Positions 9,544 through 21,600 of a stretch of DNA of 64,000 nt are shown one piece after another. The notes beneath the pieces were generated by a model. That model was not told where the DNA came from. It did not search any database and was given only the letters and a program-made list of their open reading frames with translations. The position numbers and the translations under genes are program-made. How positions within the stretch are numbered: position 1 is the stretch's first letter; each line of letters starts with the position of its first letter. This DNA comes from Simmondsia chinensis (Eukaryota > Streptophyta > Magnoliopsida > Caryophyllales > Simmondsiaceae). The stretch covers positions 6,517,320 to 6,581,319 of the forward strand of contig JAGTTD010000007.1 in the NCBI GenBank assembly GCA_018398585.1. The letters run 5' to 3'.

Positions 9544-11394
9544 ATGGAGTATACAAACGGTAAAGAGCATGAAGAAGAGTGTTTAACTCCAAGAAGAGCA
9601 ATAGCACTTGAGGAATACAAAAAGAAGGTCATTGTTATTGTGGAGGAATATTTTGCCAATGGTGATGTGCTTTCTACTGCAAACGAGGTTAGGGATCTGG
9701 GGATGCTAAGCTATGATTATTATTTCGTTAAAAGGCTTGTATCGATGGCAATGGATAGACGTGACAAGGAAAAAGAAATGGCTGCTTTCTTACTATCCTC
9801 GCTTTATGCTGATGTGATTAGTCCCCAACAAGTGTACAAGGGCTTCGCAAATTTGGTTGAAGCAGCAGACGACTTAGCAGTGGATATCCCTGATGTGGTT
9901 GAAGTTCTTGCGCTATTTATAGCGCGAGCCATCGTGGATGACATACTTCCTCCTGCATTTTTGACCAAAGAAGTCACAACATTGCCAAAGGATTCAAAGG
10001 GGTGTGAGGTGCTGAGGAGAGCTGAAAGGGGTTATCTATCCATGCCTTACCACACAGAGATTATTGAGAAGAAATGGGGTGGTCGTGGAAACAAAACTGT
10101 AGAAGATGTCAAGGCAAAGATCAACAATTTGTTGGTGGAGTATGTAGTGAGTGGTGATAAGAAAGAGGCTAGGAGGTGCATCAAGGAGTTAAATGTTCCA
10201 TTCTTCCACCATGAGGTAGTCAAGCGCGCTCTCGTTATGGCTATGGAGAAAAGGAAAAAAGGTCAAATATTAGATCTGCTCAAGGTGGTAGCAGAAGAGG
10301 GGTTGATTAATTCAAGTCAAATGTCAAAGGGGTTCAATCGTTTGATTGACTCCATAGATGACTTATCTTTAGATATACCAAACGCAAGTGGAGTTTTACA
10401 AAGACTTATTTCCAAAGCTGCTTCTGAGGGATGGTTGTCGGCCTCTTCTTTAAAGTCACTTTCGATAGAGCCTTCTCAAAACAAACAAATAGAAGATGCA
10501 GCAATGACCAGATCATTTAAGACAAAAGCTCAGGCTATCATTCAGGAGTATTTCTTATCCGGTGACATATTTGAAGTATGCAGCTGTCTAGAATCGGAAA
10601 ACTTTAACTCATCCCCTGAACTCAATGCGATATTTGTGAAGAAGTTGATTAATGTAGCAATGGATAGGAAAAATAGAGAAAAAGAAATGGCATCAGTTCT
10701 CCTTTCTGCTTTATGTTTACCTTCTGACGATGCAGCCAATGGCTTCATAATGCTAATAGAGTCTGCAGATGACATTGCCTTGGATAACCCAGTTATTGTC
10801 GAGGATCTTGCGAAGTTTCTAGGAAGGGCAGTGGTGGATGAAGTGCTAGCACCCTCTAATTTAGAAGACATCGGAAACCAGTTATGTTCCACGTCTCATT
10901 CAATTGGAAACAAAGTCCTTCAAATGGCCAAGTCACTCTTAAACGCACGACTCTCTGGGGAGCGAATGTCAAGGTGCTGGGGAGGCGGAGGCAGCGCAAC
11001 TGGGAGGATCGGATGGGTAGTCGAGGATGTAAAGGATAAGATTGAGAAGCTGCTAGAGGAGTATGAGTGTGGAGGAGACGTACGAGAGGCATGTCGGTGC
11101 ATAAAGGAGCTCGGGATGCCGTTCTTTCACCATGAAGTAGTGAAGAAAGCATTGGTGAGTGTAATAGAGAAGAGGGATGAAGATGAAAAGTTTTGGGGGT
11201 TACTGGAGGAATGTTTTAGGAGAGGACTCATAACTATGTATCAAATGACAGAAGGATTTGGAAGAGTGGAAGAGTGCCTTGACGACTTGGTATTGGATGT
11301 GCCTGATGCCAAGCAACAATTTCCACACTATGTTGAAAAAGCCCAGGCTCTAGGATGGTTGGATCCTTCCATTAGTTTTCACGATACATCGTGA
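9544..11394 (+). CDS. MRF: MA3 domain-containing translation regulatory factor (MRF family), 616 aa
   Basis: A single uninterrupted 616-aa frame with four MA3 domains at about residues 22-143, 185-306, 324-443 and 493-612. MA3 is the helical eIF4A-binding fold of eIF4G and PDCD4. Plant MRF proteins associate with eIF4A/ribosomes and tune translation downstream of TOR and energy signals (family knowledge). Domains 1 and 3 share EYF..GD and MDR..REKEMAS/A-LLS. Domains 2 and 4 share RCIKEL..PFFHHEVVK-AL. A WGG or CWGGGG linker precedes each even domain, as in the family. The ATG at 9544 is the first possible start: a TAG lies in frame 15 bp upstream. Usual MRFs are about 700 aa with a Gly/Ser-rich N-terminus of roughly 90-100 residues, which is absent here. 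That is either a short paralogue or an N-terminus lost or encoded on an unseen exon. The product is expected in the cytosol. The neighbour downstream is convergent. Confidence 0.93.
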   Translation: MEYTNGKEHEEECLTPRRAIALEEYKKKVIVIVEEYFANGDVLSTANEVRDLGMLSYDYYFVKRLVSMAMDRRDKEKEMAAFLLSSLYADVISPQQVYKGFANLVEAADDLAVDIPDVVEVLALFIARAIVDDILPPAFLTKEVTTLPKDSKGCEVLRRAERGYLSMPYHTEIIEKKWGGRGNKTVEDVKAKINNLLVEYVVSGDKKEARRCIKELNVPFFHHEVVKRALVMAMEKRKKGQILDLLKVVAEEGLINSSQMSKGFNRLIDSIDDLSLDIPNASGVLQRLISKAASEGWLSASSLKSLSIEPSQNKQIEDAAMTRSFKTKAQAIIQEYFLSGDIFEVCSCLESENFNSSPELNAIFVKKLINVAMDRKNREKEMASVLLSALCLPSDDAANGFIMLIESADDIALDNPVIVEDLAKFLGRAVVDEVLAPSNLEDIGNQLCSTSHSIGNKVLQMAKSLLNARLSGERMSRCWGGGGSATGRIGWVVEDVKDKIEKLLEEYECGGDVREACRCIKELGMPFFHHEVVKKALVSVIEKRDEDEKFWGLLEECFRRGLITMYQMTEGFGRVEECLDDLVLDVPDAKQQFPHYVEKAQALGWLDPSISFHDTS

Positions 11395-12002
11395 TTCACT
11401 TTCTTGCTTGCTAAATTTACGTTATTGGAGTAGAAATCAAGGGTTGACCAGGGGGTGAGGATTTAGAGTTGCCGACTCTCTCTCCTTCAAGAGACACGCA
11501 ACACATAGTTGGAAGTCAAATGGTCTTGAATTCTCGAAACTAGAAAAGAAGTGACCAAACAACAAAAGCGATTGTTGATCTTTCTTGTTAGTGAATACAT
11601 TTGATGGACATTATATAGAGCATAATGAGGATGGTTAAAGTGATAATCATGTTCTCATTGTTACATCTAATTCTTATTTGTTTTTAAATAAACAAAACAT
11701 CTTTTAGTAGAAAAGTTGAGAGTTTTGCACCTAGAACCCTTTACGCTAGAGATTCATTGTTGATAATATATCATCACTTGGCAAGACCTCATTGACAGAA
11801 CATGACACAGATTGGGTAAAGATCCAGTGCACTTGCTAAAAACAAATGTACCATGCATTTTGTCATGACAAGTAACTTTGTGTATATATATATAAGTTAT
11901 AAACAAATAAATAGTTTAAAAATTACTTCATATAAAAAAAATGCATGATACATTTGTTAAAAACAAATACATGGAATCCCTGCCCTCTGCTTTATCTTGT
12001 TC
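11395..12002. other. MRF 3' flank and intergenic DNA
   Basis: No gene. A small foldback is at about 11835-11975: AAACAAATGTACCATGCATTT is answered by ATGCATGATACATTTGTT around an (AT)n core near 11882. It may be a very small MITE or the transcript's 3' region. Confidence 0.4.
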
Positions 12003-12016
12003 AATTTGCTCAATAC

Positions 12017-12251
12017 CTAATAAGGTATCAATACGCAAGTACTAGATCATTTTAGAACTCCGAAGTTTAGCGTTCTTGGACAAAAGTAGTACAAGATGAG
12101 TGACCTCCTGGGAAGTCCTCGTACACCCCTCAGGTTGAGGGTTTTCAGAAACAGCCACTCTTCAGAGTAGCACTCTAGAGGGAGAAGGCTGCGTACATCC
12201 ACCCCCGACCCTGCTTAGGCGGGAACTTTTGGGGCACGGAAAATGTTGCTT
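12017..12251 (+). mobile_element. 5S rRNA-derived SINE, copy C (oldest looking)
   Basis: 235 bp bounded by a perfect 14-bp target-site duplication AATTTGCTCAATAC at 12003-12016 and 12252-12265. The head, 12017 to about 12130, aligns with 5S rRNA: AGAACTCCGAAGTTTAGCG, then GTAGTAC and GTGACCTCCTGGGAAGTCCT, ending CACCCCT. The tail from CAGGTTGAGG to ATGTTGCT matches the RTE LINE 3' end. The 5S part has more changes than copies A and B, including in box A and the intermediate element. Confidence 0.9.
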
Positions 12252-12824
12252 AATTTGCTCAATACTTGGGAGATCATGTGCCATTTGTGTCAAATTGACT
12301 CATATTTAAGTTTGCCCGAAGTGCAACATAAATAAAGAATGCATACCCAAGAATTCATTATCGAGTTCAATTTCAACAACTTACTTCACTTGACTCATAT
12401 TTCAGTAGGAAGGAATATAATGCAAATTGTTCAACTTCTACTTACAGTATTAGCCATAATAACAGTGACAGGAAACATAACACATAGTAAAGAATACAAT
12501 ATAATCTCAATAATTTGAGACTTGAATTGACAAATTAACAAAATATAGAGTGAATACTTAGTATAGGTCGAGTATTGATGATTTCAATTAATCACTTGTC
12601 TTTTAAGCAGGAAAATTACGAATCTGTTAAAAGACAGTATACAAATAACATCATAAAACATATCTTACCATATTATTAACAACTATATCATTTATAAATA
12701 GAAATTACAGAGATTTATTTACTAGGCGTGTTATACTCTTTTTACTAGTAGAGGTTTACACCCCAAACATCAGGCTTGGCAAGTAAACACACGAAGATCA
12801 CAACCTTATCCCCAGCACATCTGA

Positions 12825-12933
12825 ACCACTGAAACAACTTCTCTACAAGGTAGCGTCCTGTAAGGGTAAGACTTGGTACATCTTACCCTCTCAGACTTGG
12901 CAAGAGCCTCATGGAGGCACCGGGCTATTTTTG
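12825..12933 (+). repeat. Degenerate Au-SINE-like fragment
   Basis: Words in order: GAAACAACTTCTCTACAAGG, GTAAGACTTGGTACATCTTACCC, then GGCACCGGGCTATTTTT. This follows the Au-SINE body and its end (...GCACCGGGCTGCCCTTTT). The tRNA-like head is not clear upstream. It lies just downstream of the TOZ/UTP13 stop, between the two convergent genes. Confidence 0.45.
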
Positions 12934-13240
12934 TACATTTGAACATCACACATGGTCCACCACATCCTCATTGAAAAAAAATGCATTTTTGTATACATCT
13001 CAATAAATGTCATATAGGTTTACATTACAAACTAAATACTGAAAAGTCTGCTTTTTTACAATTTTGCCTAAATTAAAACTATAATTTCTGCATAGAATGA
13101 CAAGAGATACATGAACAAAGAAACAAAAATTGAGGAGAAGACTCATAAATAAACTAGTTGGTATCTTGACTAGAGATGAGCTTTCTATCAGTGCGACAGT
13201 TAACTGTTCTCTAGTACTATCAGGAATAAAAAAAAGCATG

Positions 13241-13603
13241 CTACGCCGATAAAGGTAAAGCAGAAGCATCCATACCAGCCAAAGTTTTAGCCTTTTTAAG
13301 AGCGGCGGCTTTCGATTTGGTTGACTTTCTTTTTTTCGAGGTCTTTTGAGGCGGATTTTCAGTCACCGGTTCATCCTGTACGTTACCGTTTGTCTCTGCT
13401 GGCTCCTCGAAAGCACTAGAGGCATTTGAGCCTACTCCAGGCCTGTTGGTGTGGTCTACTGCATTGGGCGGGGGTTCAATAACTGACATGCCAACCATAA
13501 CATAATCAAACAAATATACACTTCTTTCTACTCCGTCAACCCTGTTGAAGTGCCTCTGTGAATAGGACATAAGCCCTTCAACAACTTGTCCAAACTCTTT
13601 TAC
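13241..13603 (-). CDS. TOZ: TOZ/UTP13 exon 14 (residues 764-883 and stop)
   Basis: Acceptor ATATGCAG before GTA AAA GAG (VKEFGQVVEGL). It encodes SYSQRHFNRVD, then a low-complexity tail with a lysine-rich, nuclear/nucleolar-signal-like block (KKRKSTKSKAAALKKAK), ending LPLSA and TAG. Confidence 0.94.
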   Translation of the reverse strand, partial: VKEFGQVVEGLMSYSQRHFNRVDGVERSVYLFDYVMVGMSVIEPPPNAVDHTNRPGVGSNASSAFEEPAETNGNVQDEPVTENPPQKTSKKRKSTKSKAAALKKAKTLAGMDASALPLSA

Positions 13604-16600
13604 CTGCATATGGAAGAATATTAGGTGTAACAAAAGCCAAAGGAGCCGTTTACTTGGAAGAAACCAGCTCGTTTTCCAATAAAATTCTTTTAATTCTCTA
13701 GGGAATTCTCAACCCCAAGAGGGTTAGCTCAAGTGGTGAAGCTTGGACTTAATGCCTCACAAGAAGCACTAAGTATGGCATTTGAATCCTTATCACTAGG
13801 GGTGTATTTGAGCCAGATAAAGCCCAAGCTCTCGGGGCTCGAGGCTTGAGACTCAGCTCGGCTCGGTTGAGCTTAAACCAGACTTAGTGAGCTCTAAACC
13901 AAGCTTGCGACTTTTAGGAACATTTAAACTCAATTTAAGCTCGTTTAGGCTCGGGCCTGGCTCATTAGTTTCAAACTTGGCTCGGTTGGACATATTTAAA
14001 CTAATAAAATATATTAAGATACGCTCACTTAAGCTCGTTTACAATCACGAGCCTACGAGCTCGAGTTTCAATAGGCGCGGGTTCGACTCAAGCTCGAAAC
14101 AGACCAAGTCTTTCGAGCTTTATAACGAGCCGGCTCACAACTTAGCTCATTTATACCCTATTTGTCAGTCACTACAAACAATTTATTGCAACAACCCACT
14201 TGGTACATATGCGGTTAAAGTACTAAATGGACTCGCTCATCGCTAGTAGCCTAGCTGATCATCGTGGTCAATGTCATATTCAACCAATCAATGTCACTTG
14301 AGATAACAATATGTCGTTGAAAGTTGAATCTAAGAAGCTAACGCTGCAGATTGCTTAATTGAACCTACGGGAAGGCAAGGCGAATCTTCAAGAGAAAGAA
14401 TCCGGTTAAACTAGTCATATTTCTTTCTCCACAGAACATGCATATAAAGCCATGGTGCCAATGATGAACCATCCCTGGACTGTCATTGAATTATTTCGTT
14501 TTAGCAATATTTAGTTCTTGTTTTTTGGTTGTGTTTTGAGGACATCTTATTCTTAAGTCCTTGTACATTCTTTCTCTCTTAATGAATTTTTTTTTTTGGG
14601 ATAAAAAAAAAAAGAGTTTTTTAGTTCTTGTAGAAGATATCTCTTATGCATTCATAAATTGCAATAAATTTAATCCAGTACAAAAACATATGCAACTGAT
14701 ATTGTTAGGTTTTGTTAGGAAATTTGTTAGGAAATCCAGTACAAAACAATTGCAGAAAATTGCAATAAGTTATTAATTATTAGGTTTTGTTAGGAAATTT
14801 GTTGGAATTAGGATGCAGAGTAACAACTGTTTATAGTTAAATTCTCATTTTTAAGAAAGTTTTAATCTATTAGATTTAGTATAGTTTGTTTCATCATCAA
14901 TTAAATTCTTATTTTTATGGAAGTAGTTTCCGATTTAAGTTGGTATTTCTATATCATCTTATCTTATCCAATACTATGTTCGAGATTAACTTTTTCTATA
15001 AATATAACTTTGTAATTCAATAATTTTAGTTTTAGAAAAAATATTATAGAGTTTTGTTTTTGGATAGCAAGTTGTGCTAAATCACGAAAGAGCGTCCGAA
15101 ACAGAAATGCTTAAGCAGATATAACGAGAAAGCAAACTTGCCTTCAGAATCTCTGTTGGTGGAACCATTCTGAAGACCTGGAGGAGCACAAATTGAGCCA
15201 CATGACACAGCTTAGGCTTGGTATTCCATTCTCTGGCGTACTCAAGAAGTAGAAGAATTTCGTCTTTGCCAAGGGATTCTAGAACTCTCTTCACCCGATC
15301 TGTAGCATCACCCTTCCTGCAAAGAGTTTTCCTCAGATAATTGATAAGCTATAAAACGAGTGAAATGGGAGCAAATCATTGATTGCAGTAGCATTGTTGT
15401 CACGGTTGCCGAGCTTGAGCTTTTCAAGCTGGAGACTCGGCACGTTTGCATTAAGCTCGCTTTGGGCTTGACTAAAAGCAGACCAAGTTCAGAAACTTCA
15501 AGCTCGAATACAGCTCGTTAAAGGCTCGATCGGCTCGTTAAAGGATCGGGCGTGACGCAGCTCGGCTACGCTCTAACTTCGTACAGCGAGTCCCAAACTA
15601 AGCTTGCAATATTTAAGCTCATTCAAGCACAATCTAGGCTAATTTAAGCTCAAGATCAGTGCATTTAGGCTTAAATTTGGCTCGGTTGAGCATATTTAAG
15701 CCAGCACATTATCTTAATATAAGTTTACTCAGGCTCGTTTAAGCAGGTGGGGCTACGAGCTCAAGCTTCACTACTCAGGCTTGGCTCGATAATAAACAAG
15801 CCAAGCCTTGAGCTGGCTCGGCTCATTTACACCCCTAAGTGAGAGTGTGGCACACCCTAGGTAATTCATCACAGTAATTGCACAACATAATAGCTAGCTT
15901 AAAATTTCTTAACTGTTACATTATGTTGATTCTTTATTCGGTTCCATGGTATGAACACGGGTTCTTAATACCAATAGGTTGAACGAAAATAAGGGGGCTA
16001 TGAACACTAAATAATCAACAAGTGAAAAAACATATCATGATTTTTTCTAACCTGTACAGTTCACGAAGCAACTCAAAAAGCTTGTGAGGTCTGCGGAGTT
16101 CGATTGCAAGTTGGACTGCTTTTGCATAATCTGCATCCAACACAGCATTTTCCAGTTCTTGGCCTCTTAGAACCCCTTCTTCCTGAAGGACGATGAGAAA
16201 AAAGACGTGTAAAAATAGCAGTATAACACAATGAAAAATCAAGGAAACTCATTCTAATCAATGAGCCAAGGAACTCTAGAAAAGCCATACTTTCAATTAA
16301 AAACCTAAAAGAAGTCTTGTAAATCAACCAGCCCGAGCTGTCAGAAGATAAGTATAATAATTACAAGGTCAGGAATCCCAAGAAGAACCAAGTGCAGCAA
16401 GGACGCAGTAATATAGCACAACGTGGTACTCAAAAACTAAACTCAATTTTATTTCTCCAAAAATGAAATAATGGATTCCAAAACTACATTTAAAGGCAAA
16501 AACTAATCCCCATTATATAGCTAAGAGATAAATGAGAATTAACTAAGAAACTACTCCTCTAACATAAAATTATCCTATTAACTAAAACAATGATGATTGA

Positions 16601-18571
16601 AATATCTTATTGGCTTTAGATATATTCTATTCTAATCCTATCAATTAATCTATCAACAATCTAATAAAATATCATATCTTCTACAATCATTAAACATCTT
16701 TTGTGCCACATCACAAAGGACCGTATAGCAATCACAACGTAAAGGATCTTAAGAAGAAACTAATGTGACAAACAGAGGAGGAGCACAGCACACATAAATA
16801 AAGGGAACTGCTTTCATAATGAAAGAATTAAACTTAGGGTTGTATGGTAAAAGTAGAGGAAGAAGTGGTGTGACGTGAAAGCTGAGAACATATGCACATT
16901 TGGAACTTAAATCACTAGGTAGAAACAAGATGGTCAGTCACTTGATTCACCTACTGCTAAGGTCCCACATATATCAAATCACAAATTGTTAGCAAACCAG
17001 CTTTGCATCTAGATGCACCCTAATACGCAGAATATGGTGGACCTAATCATGATACTCTTCCAAACAGAATATGAGAAGTAGACCAACAAAACATATCAAA
17101 AGGGAAAAAACAAAGGACCTCCGAAATCATGCACTGTGTGAGACCACGAATCATGAGTTTGCAATTTTGATTGTTTTACAAAATCCATGATCCACTGTTT
17201 CTCTCATATTGACGTGAACTTTGATAGGGGGTAATAAATACAGAAGAAATTACTTTTCCGCATGAGCATACGCAGGATCAAGAACCAGGCAGAGGGCATT
17301 ATAAATTGGTAAAGCGTGACTTTCATCTAAACATCCAAATTTCTGGAGATAAGAAAATGGTGAATATATATCAAATGGAGATACATCATGCATTAGAAGA
17401 AGAGAAAATGGAAGTCTCAGGAAAGAAGGACAAGTGAGAAAGATAACACTCTTCACCCAAATTTTGAAGACGAAAATAAAAGCAACACGCAAAGAGGAAA
17501 ATAGAAAAAAGAAGAGACGCAACATGTGAAGGTGTACAGATGTTAGACCCTAACTCTCCTCCCTGAATTTGCATTTGTCTTCAAGAAAATGATGAACCCG
17601 GCAAGATACTATTGCTTTTTCTGCACTTGTCTTGTGGGTAAGTAAATGGCACAGCATTTGAACTCTGCTGTGAACGTCCATGGTTTAACACACACAATGG
17701 TGTCTAGAGGGCCAGATTCAACTACTTTAGGCACTTTTTTCTAACTTCAAGTATCCAAGTGTCATATCATATTCTGGGTGTGTCTCCCTATTACAGGTAC
17801 TTTCAAATGGAAGTAAGAGTGGAGTAACATAAAGTAATAGCCATCTACAGCCCAGTGCACAGGCTTAAACCCAGCAAATGCACAAACAAATGGGGAGGGG
17901 GCGCAAAGGATAAAGCAACATTCCCAGTGCCTCAAAGGCTCCCGCCAAAGCAGGGTCTGGGGGGGCGGATGTATGCAGCCTTCCCCCTTCAAGGTGCTAC
18001 CCTGATGAGAGGTTGTTTCCAAGTACCCCCAACCTGAGGGGTGCAATATAAGGACTTCCCAAGAAGTCACCCATTTTGGTACTACTCTCGCCCAAGCACG
18101 CTTAACTTCGGAGTTCTAACGGGATCTAGTGCTTGCATGTTGGTACCCTCTTAGGTAGGGGGCACAAAGGATGATACATCAAAAAACCTCCTCAGGAAAG
18201 AATATGATACTATGTTAACAAGCAAGGGTGGGTCTGCAACCAAACCGAAACAGACCGGCATAGAAAATGATTGGCCACATCTTTCATGTTGTTCCCAATT
18301 TCTCTTTCATTTTGCAGCGTGCTAGTGGACAGGACCAAAAGGTGGGAGCGGGTAATAACAGTAACAAGAGAATGAGTAAAATTATCACCTCTTTACGGAA
18401 AGCTTCCTCTTCATCAGCAACAGTAGAATCATGCCACAGGTTGATAACAGCATCATTGCCTCCAGTAGCAAGCATCTCTGTCTTCTTCCCAATTGCCAAT
18501 GCCCATACCTGCAGGCCAGAATCTCAATTAACACTTCAAACGTTTACACATGGTTTGGTTACTTTCTCCCT

Positions 18572-18602
<31 letters not shown>

Positions 18603-21600
18603 GGGGGAATTATTGTTGCTCCTACAGAACATCTGTGGACCATTGGTTTATTTAGCTTCCTCTGGATTTGGCATCAAAGTTAGGTTTACTTCAATCAAAT
18701 CATCTATCTGATCCACCATAATTTTAAACAATGTACAGTCAAACAAAATCCACCAGGGGATGGCATAGCCAACAAAAATTTTCAAATCCACCATAATTTT
18801 AAACAATGTATAGTCAAACAAAATCCACCAGGGGATGGCAAACAAAAATTTTCAACTAAAGCGTATGATCATTAGTTTACACTAGTGGATTTGGGAATCC
18901 TAAACGTTGACAGGATTCCAAGTCATGATTCTAGCCCATCAAAGAAGAACTTCAAACAAAAAACATGGTGCCTGAAAGTTAGGCTTCCTGTAGCATAACT
19001 ATGAATAACTTAATGTAAATTGTTTAGGCATAAAGATGAGGTATTTAAGCTCACAACATATTAAGCCCAAACAAGGGCAGCAGATTCTAAAGAATTGTAG
19101 CTTAGACTTGGAGAGAAGGATCGGAAATGGTATAGCTATTTTCAGGGATTTTTATATGTTTTAGTCTAAAGTGGAGCATCCAAACATCACATCACAATGT
19201 ATTTAAGCTCACGACACATTGAGGCCAAACACGAGGAGATACTGAAGACTTGTTGCTTGGACTGGGAGAGAGGGATTGGGTATGTAGAGGCAGGTACGGC
19301 TACGTTCATAAATTATCTTATATTATTGGTTTAATTTGGAGTATCCAGGCATCACACCAAATCTAGATTGCACACACAAACATGGGTACTTTAGGGTGGA
19401 ATGTAAAGTTTTGAGTAAAACAGATAACAAAGAGGTTATACAGGTGACAAGAATGGAAGCTTAAAGGATGCTAATTTAAATAGCACATAACCCACAACAG
19501 CTAATTGAAGAAAACGATCTATGCAAGGGCCTGTTATGCAATGTAGTATCTACTACGTGGGTTTTATAATCCTATTGAGCCATTCAGTTCCCACATCATT
19601 CGGCTAGTAATTCGATAATGTACCACTAACGGCCCATTTGGGATTATTTTTTCTGAGGAAAAAAGGTATTTTTCTGAAATTTGAATAGTAATTGGTCAAA
19701 GAAAAAAAGTGTTTTTTTTATTAAAAGAAGCTGTTTTTTTTTTTTTTTGCTTTAAAGCATAAACAGAAATTTGGTACTCATCTTTTAAAGCTAAAGCAGA
19801 AGCAAAAACACAAAATTCTATAAGACAAAAATACCCTTACTCAAATACTAAATTACATTTCATATTTTCCAACCCATCTCCAAAAATCCTAGCCCTAACC
19901 CATGTCCTTGCCGTTGCCGGTATTTGTTGACGGTTGTGGACAATCGATCGCCAACGTCAACCTTCGACCAACAGTTGGCCATCATTCATTTCCGTTCTAT
20001 TTATCCCATGTCATTCAATTTTTCGTTCAAAGGTCGCCCGTCGGGCACCACTGGCCATCTGTTGACACTCAACCGTCGACTTTGACCATCAACTTCGACA
20101 TTGACTGTCAAATATCAACGGTTGAAGGTTGACGGTCAACGGTCATCCATCTACATTAGATTTTTCTAGTTTAGTTTGATTTTTCCAGTTTTGGTATGAT
20201 TTTGGTGTTATTTTGTGATATTGGAGTGACTTTAGTTGCTTTTTGATTTTTGTGTGATTTTGAGCAATTCTCTTATTTTTGTATGGTTTGTATGGTTTTT
20301 GCATGATGTTCCAAACAATATCAACCACAAAATCGTGGTGTTTTTTGATAATTTGATAGAAAAAAGTATTTTTCTTAAACATTGGCCAAAAATTCACAAT
20401 AATAGCATATAAGCACTTCTTGACTGGTTGGGTAAAAACACAAACTGCTCCTTTGAAACAGCATTTCTTACAGAAGTGTCACAAAAAAAAAAGCATTTTT
20501 TTTCACAATAATGTCAAACAAGCCCTTAATATTTATTTACATAACAGGCCTGGTTTCTTGCCTCATCAAAATGTACAAAGGGAGGAAAGGTACATTCCAT
20601 AGACAAATCGCGTTAGGTGAATTACCAATTTATATATTTAGAAGCTTTTGTATTGAGCAAAAGAAAGATTTCACGGTGAAAGCTTCAAATCCCCGAGGCA
20701 TTGCAGATTAAGGAGCAGTAGCATAGCTATGTTGTTCTATCAAGGAGATAGTGTGCAGACACAATTTTACACTGAATAGTTTCCAAGCACAAGGCACAAA
20801 AACTACATTAAAAGGAGTGTAGCCTAGACCACAGCAGAGTATGCGCTTCTACTTTATCAAGTACATGACATCAATTGGTATGAAATTAGGTTTGACTATC
20901 ATTTGTTGATCATTACGGTTTCTGGTACGCATCCGTATAGACATGTTTAGTAATGCATTTGACTTTTTGGAATACCTCAATATCATTAATATTTTTCTAC
21001 TGTTTTGGCTCTAAATATAATTTCAATTAAATAATGCTAAACTAAAAGTAAGATGACCAGTGCAATCATAATAAGTATTTTGTTAAGATCAAAATGCGGT
21101 TCAATATGATGCTGCGATGTCTGATTGCATTTTGTTGTGTGAGAAGAATTCCATACGCCATTGTTTTGTCAGTCAACCTAGTACTTCACTCCAAGCTGTA
21201 TAGTCCAGATAACATAGATGATCTAGATAAGACCTGTTAAAATTTTAATCTAGTTCCACACCTTATCCTCGTGTTGATCATAAGTGCCAATGCATTCACT
21301 AGTTTTGACTGTCCACAGTTTCACCGCGCCATCAGCACCTGCAATAGATGTTCTAACCAGTTATTCGAGGTATTATGTAAATCTTACCCAGCTCATATCC
21401 TGGCTTCTTACCGCAAGAAACAAATTGGGCTCCACGTGTTATGAAGGATGCTCTTAATACACTAGATGTATGCCCCTCAAATGTTTTTAAGCAAGAACCA
21501 TCAGCAATAGCCCACATCTTTATTGTCTTGTCACCAGAAGCAGTTAGGACACATAGATCAACAGGTGAAAACTCCACAGACCAGATTCCTCTCTTGTGCC

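Noticed and set aside
9408..9659. Minus-strand and alternative-frame proteins overlapping the MRF gene (also 10542-11152)
   Set aside because: Shadows of the 616-aa frame, which has four clear MA3 domains.
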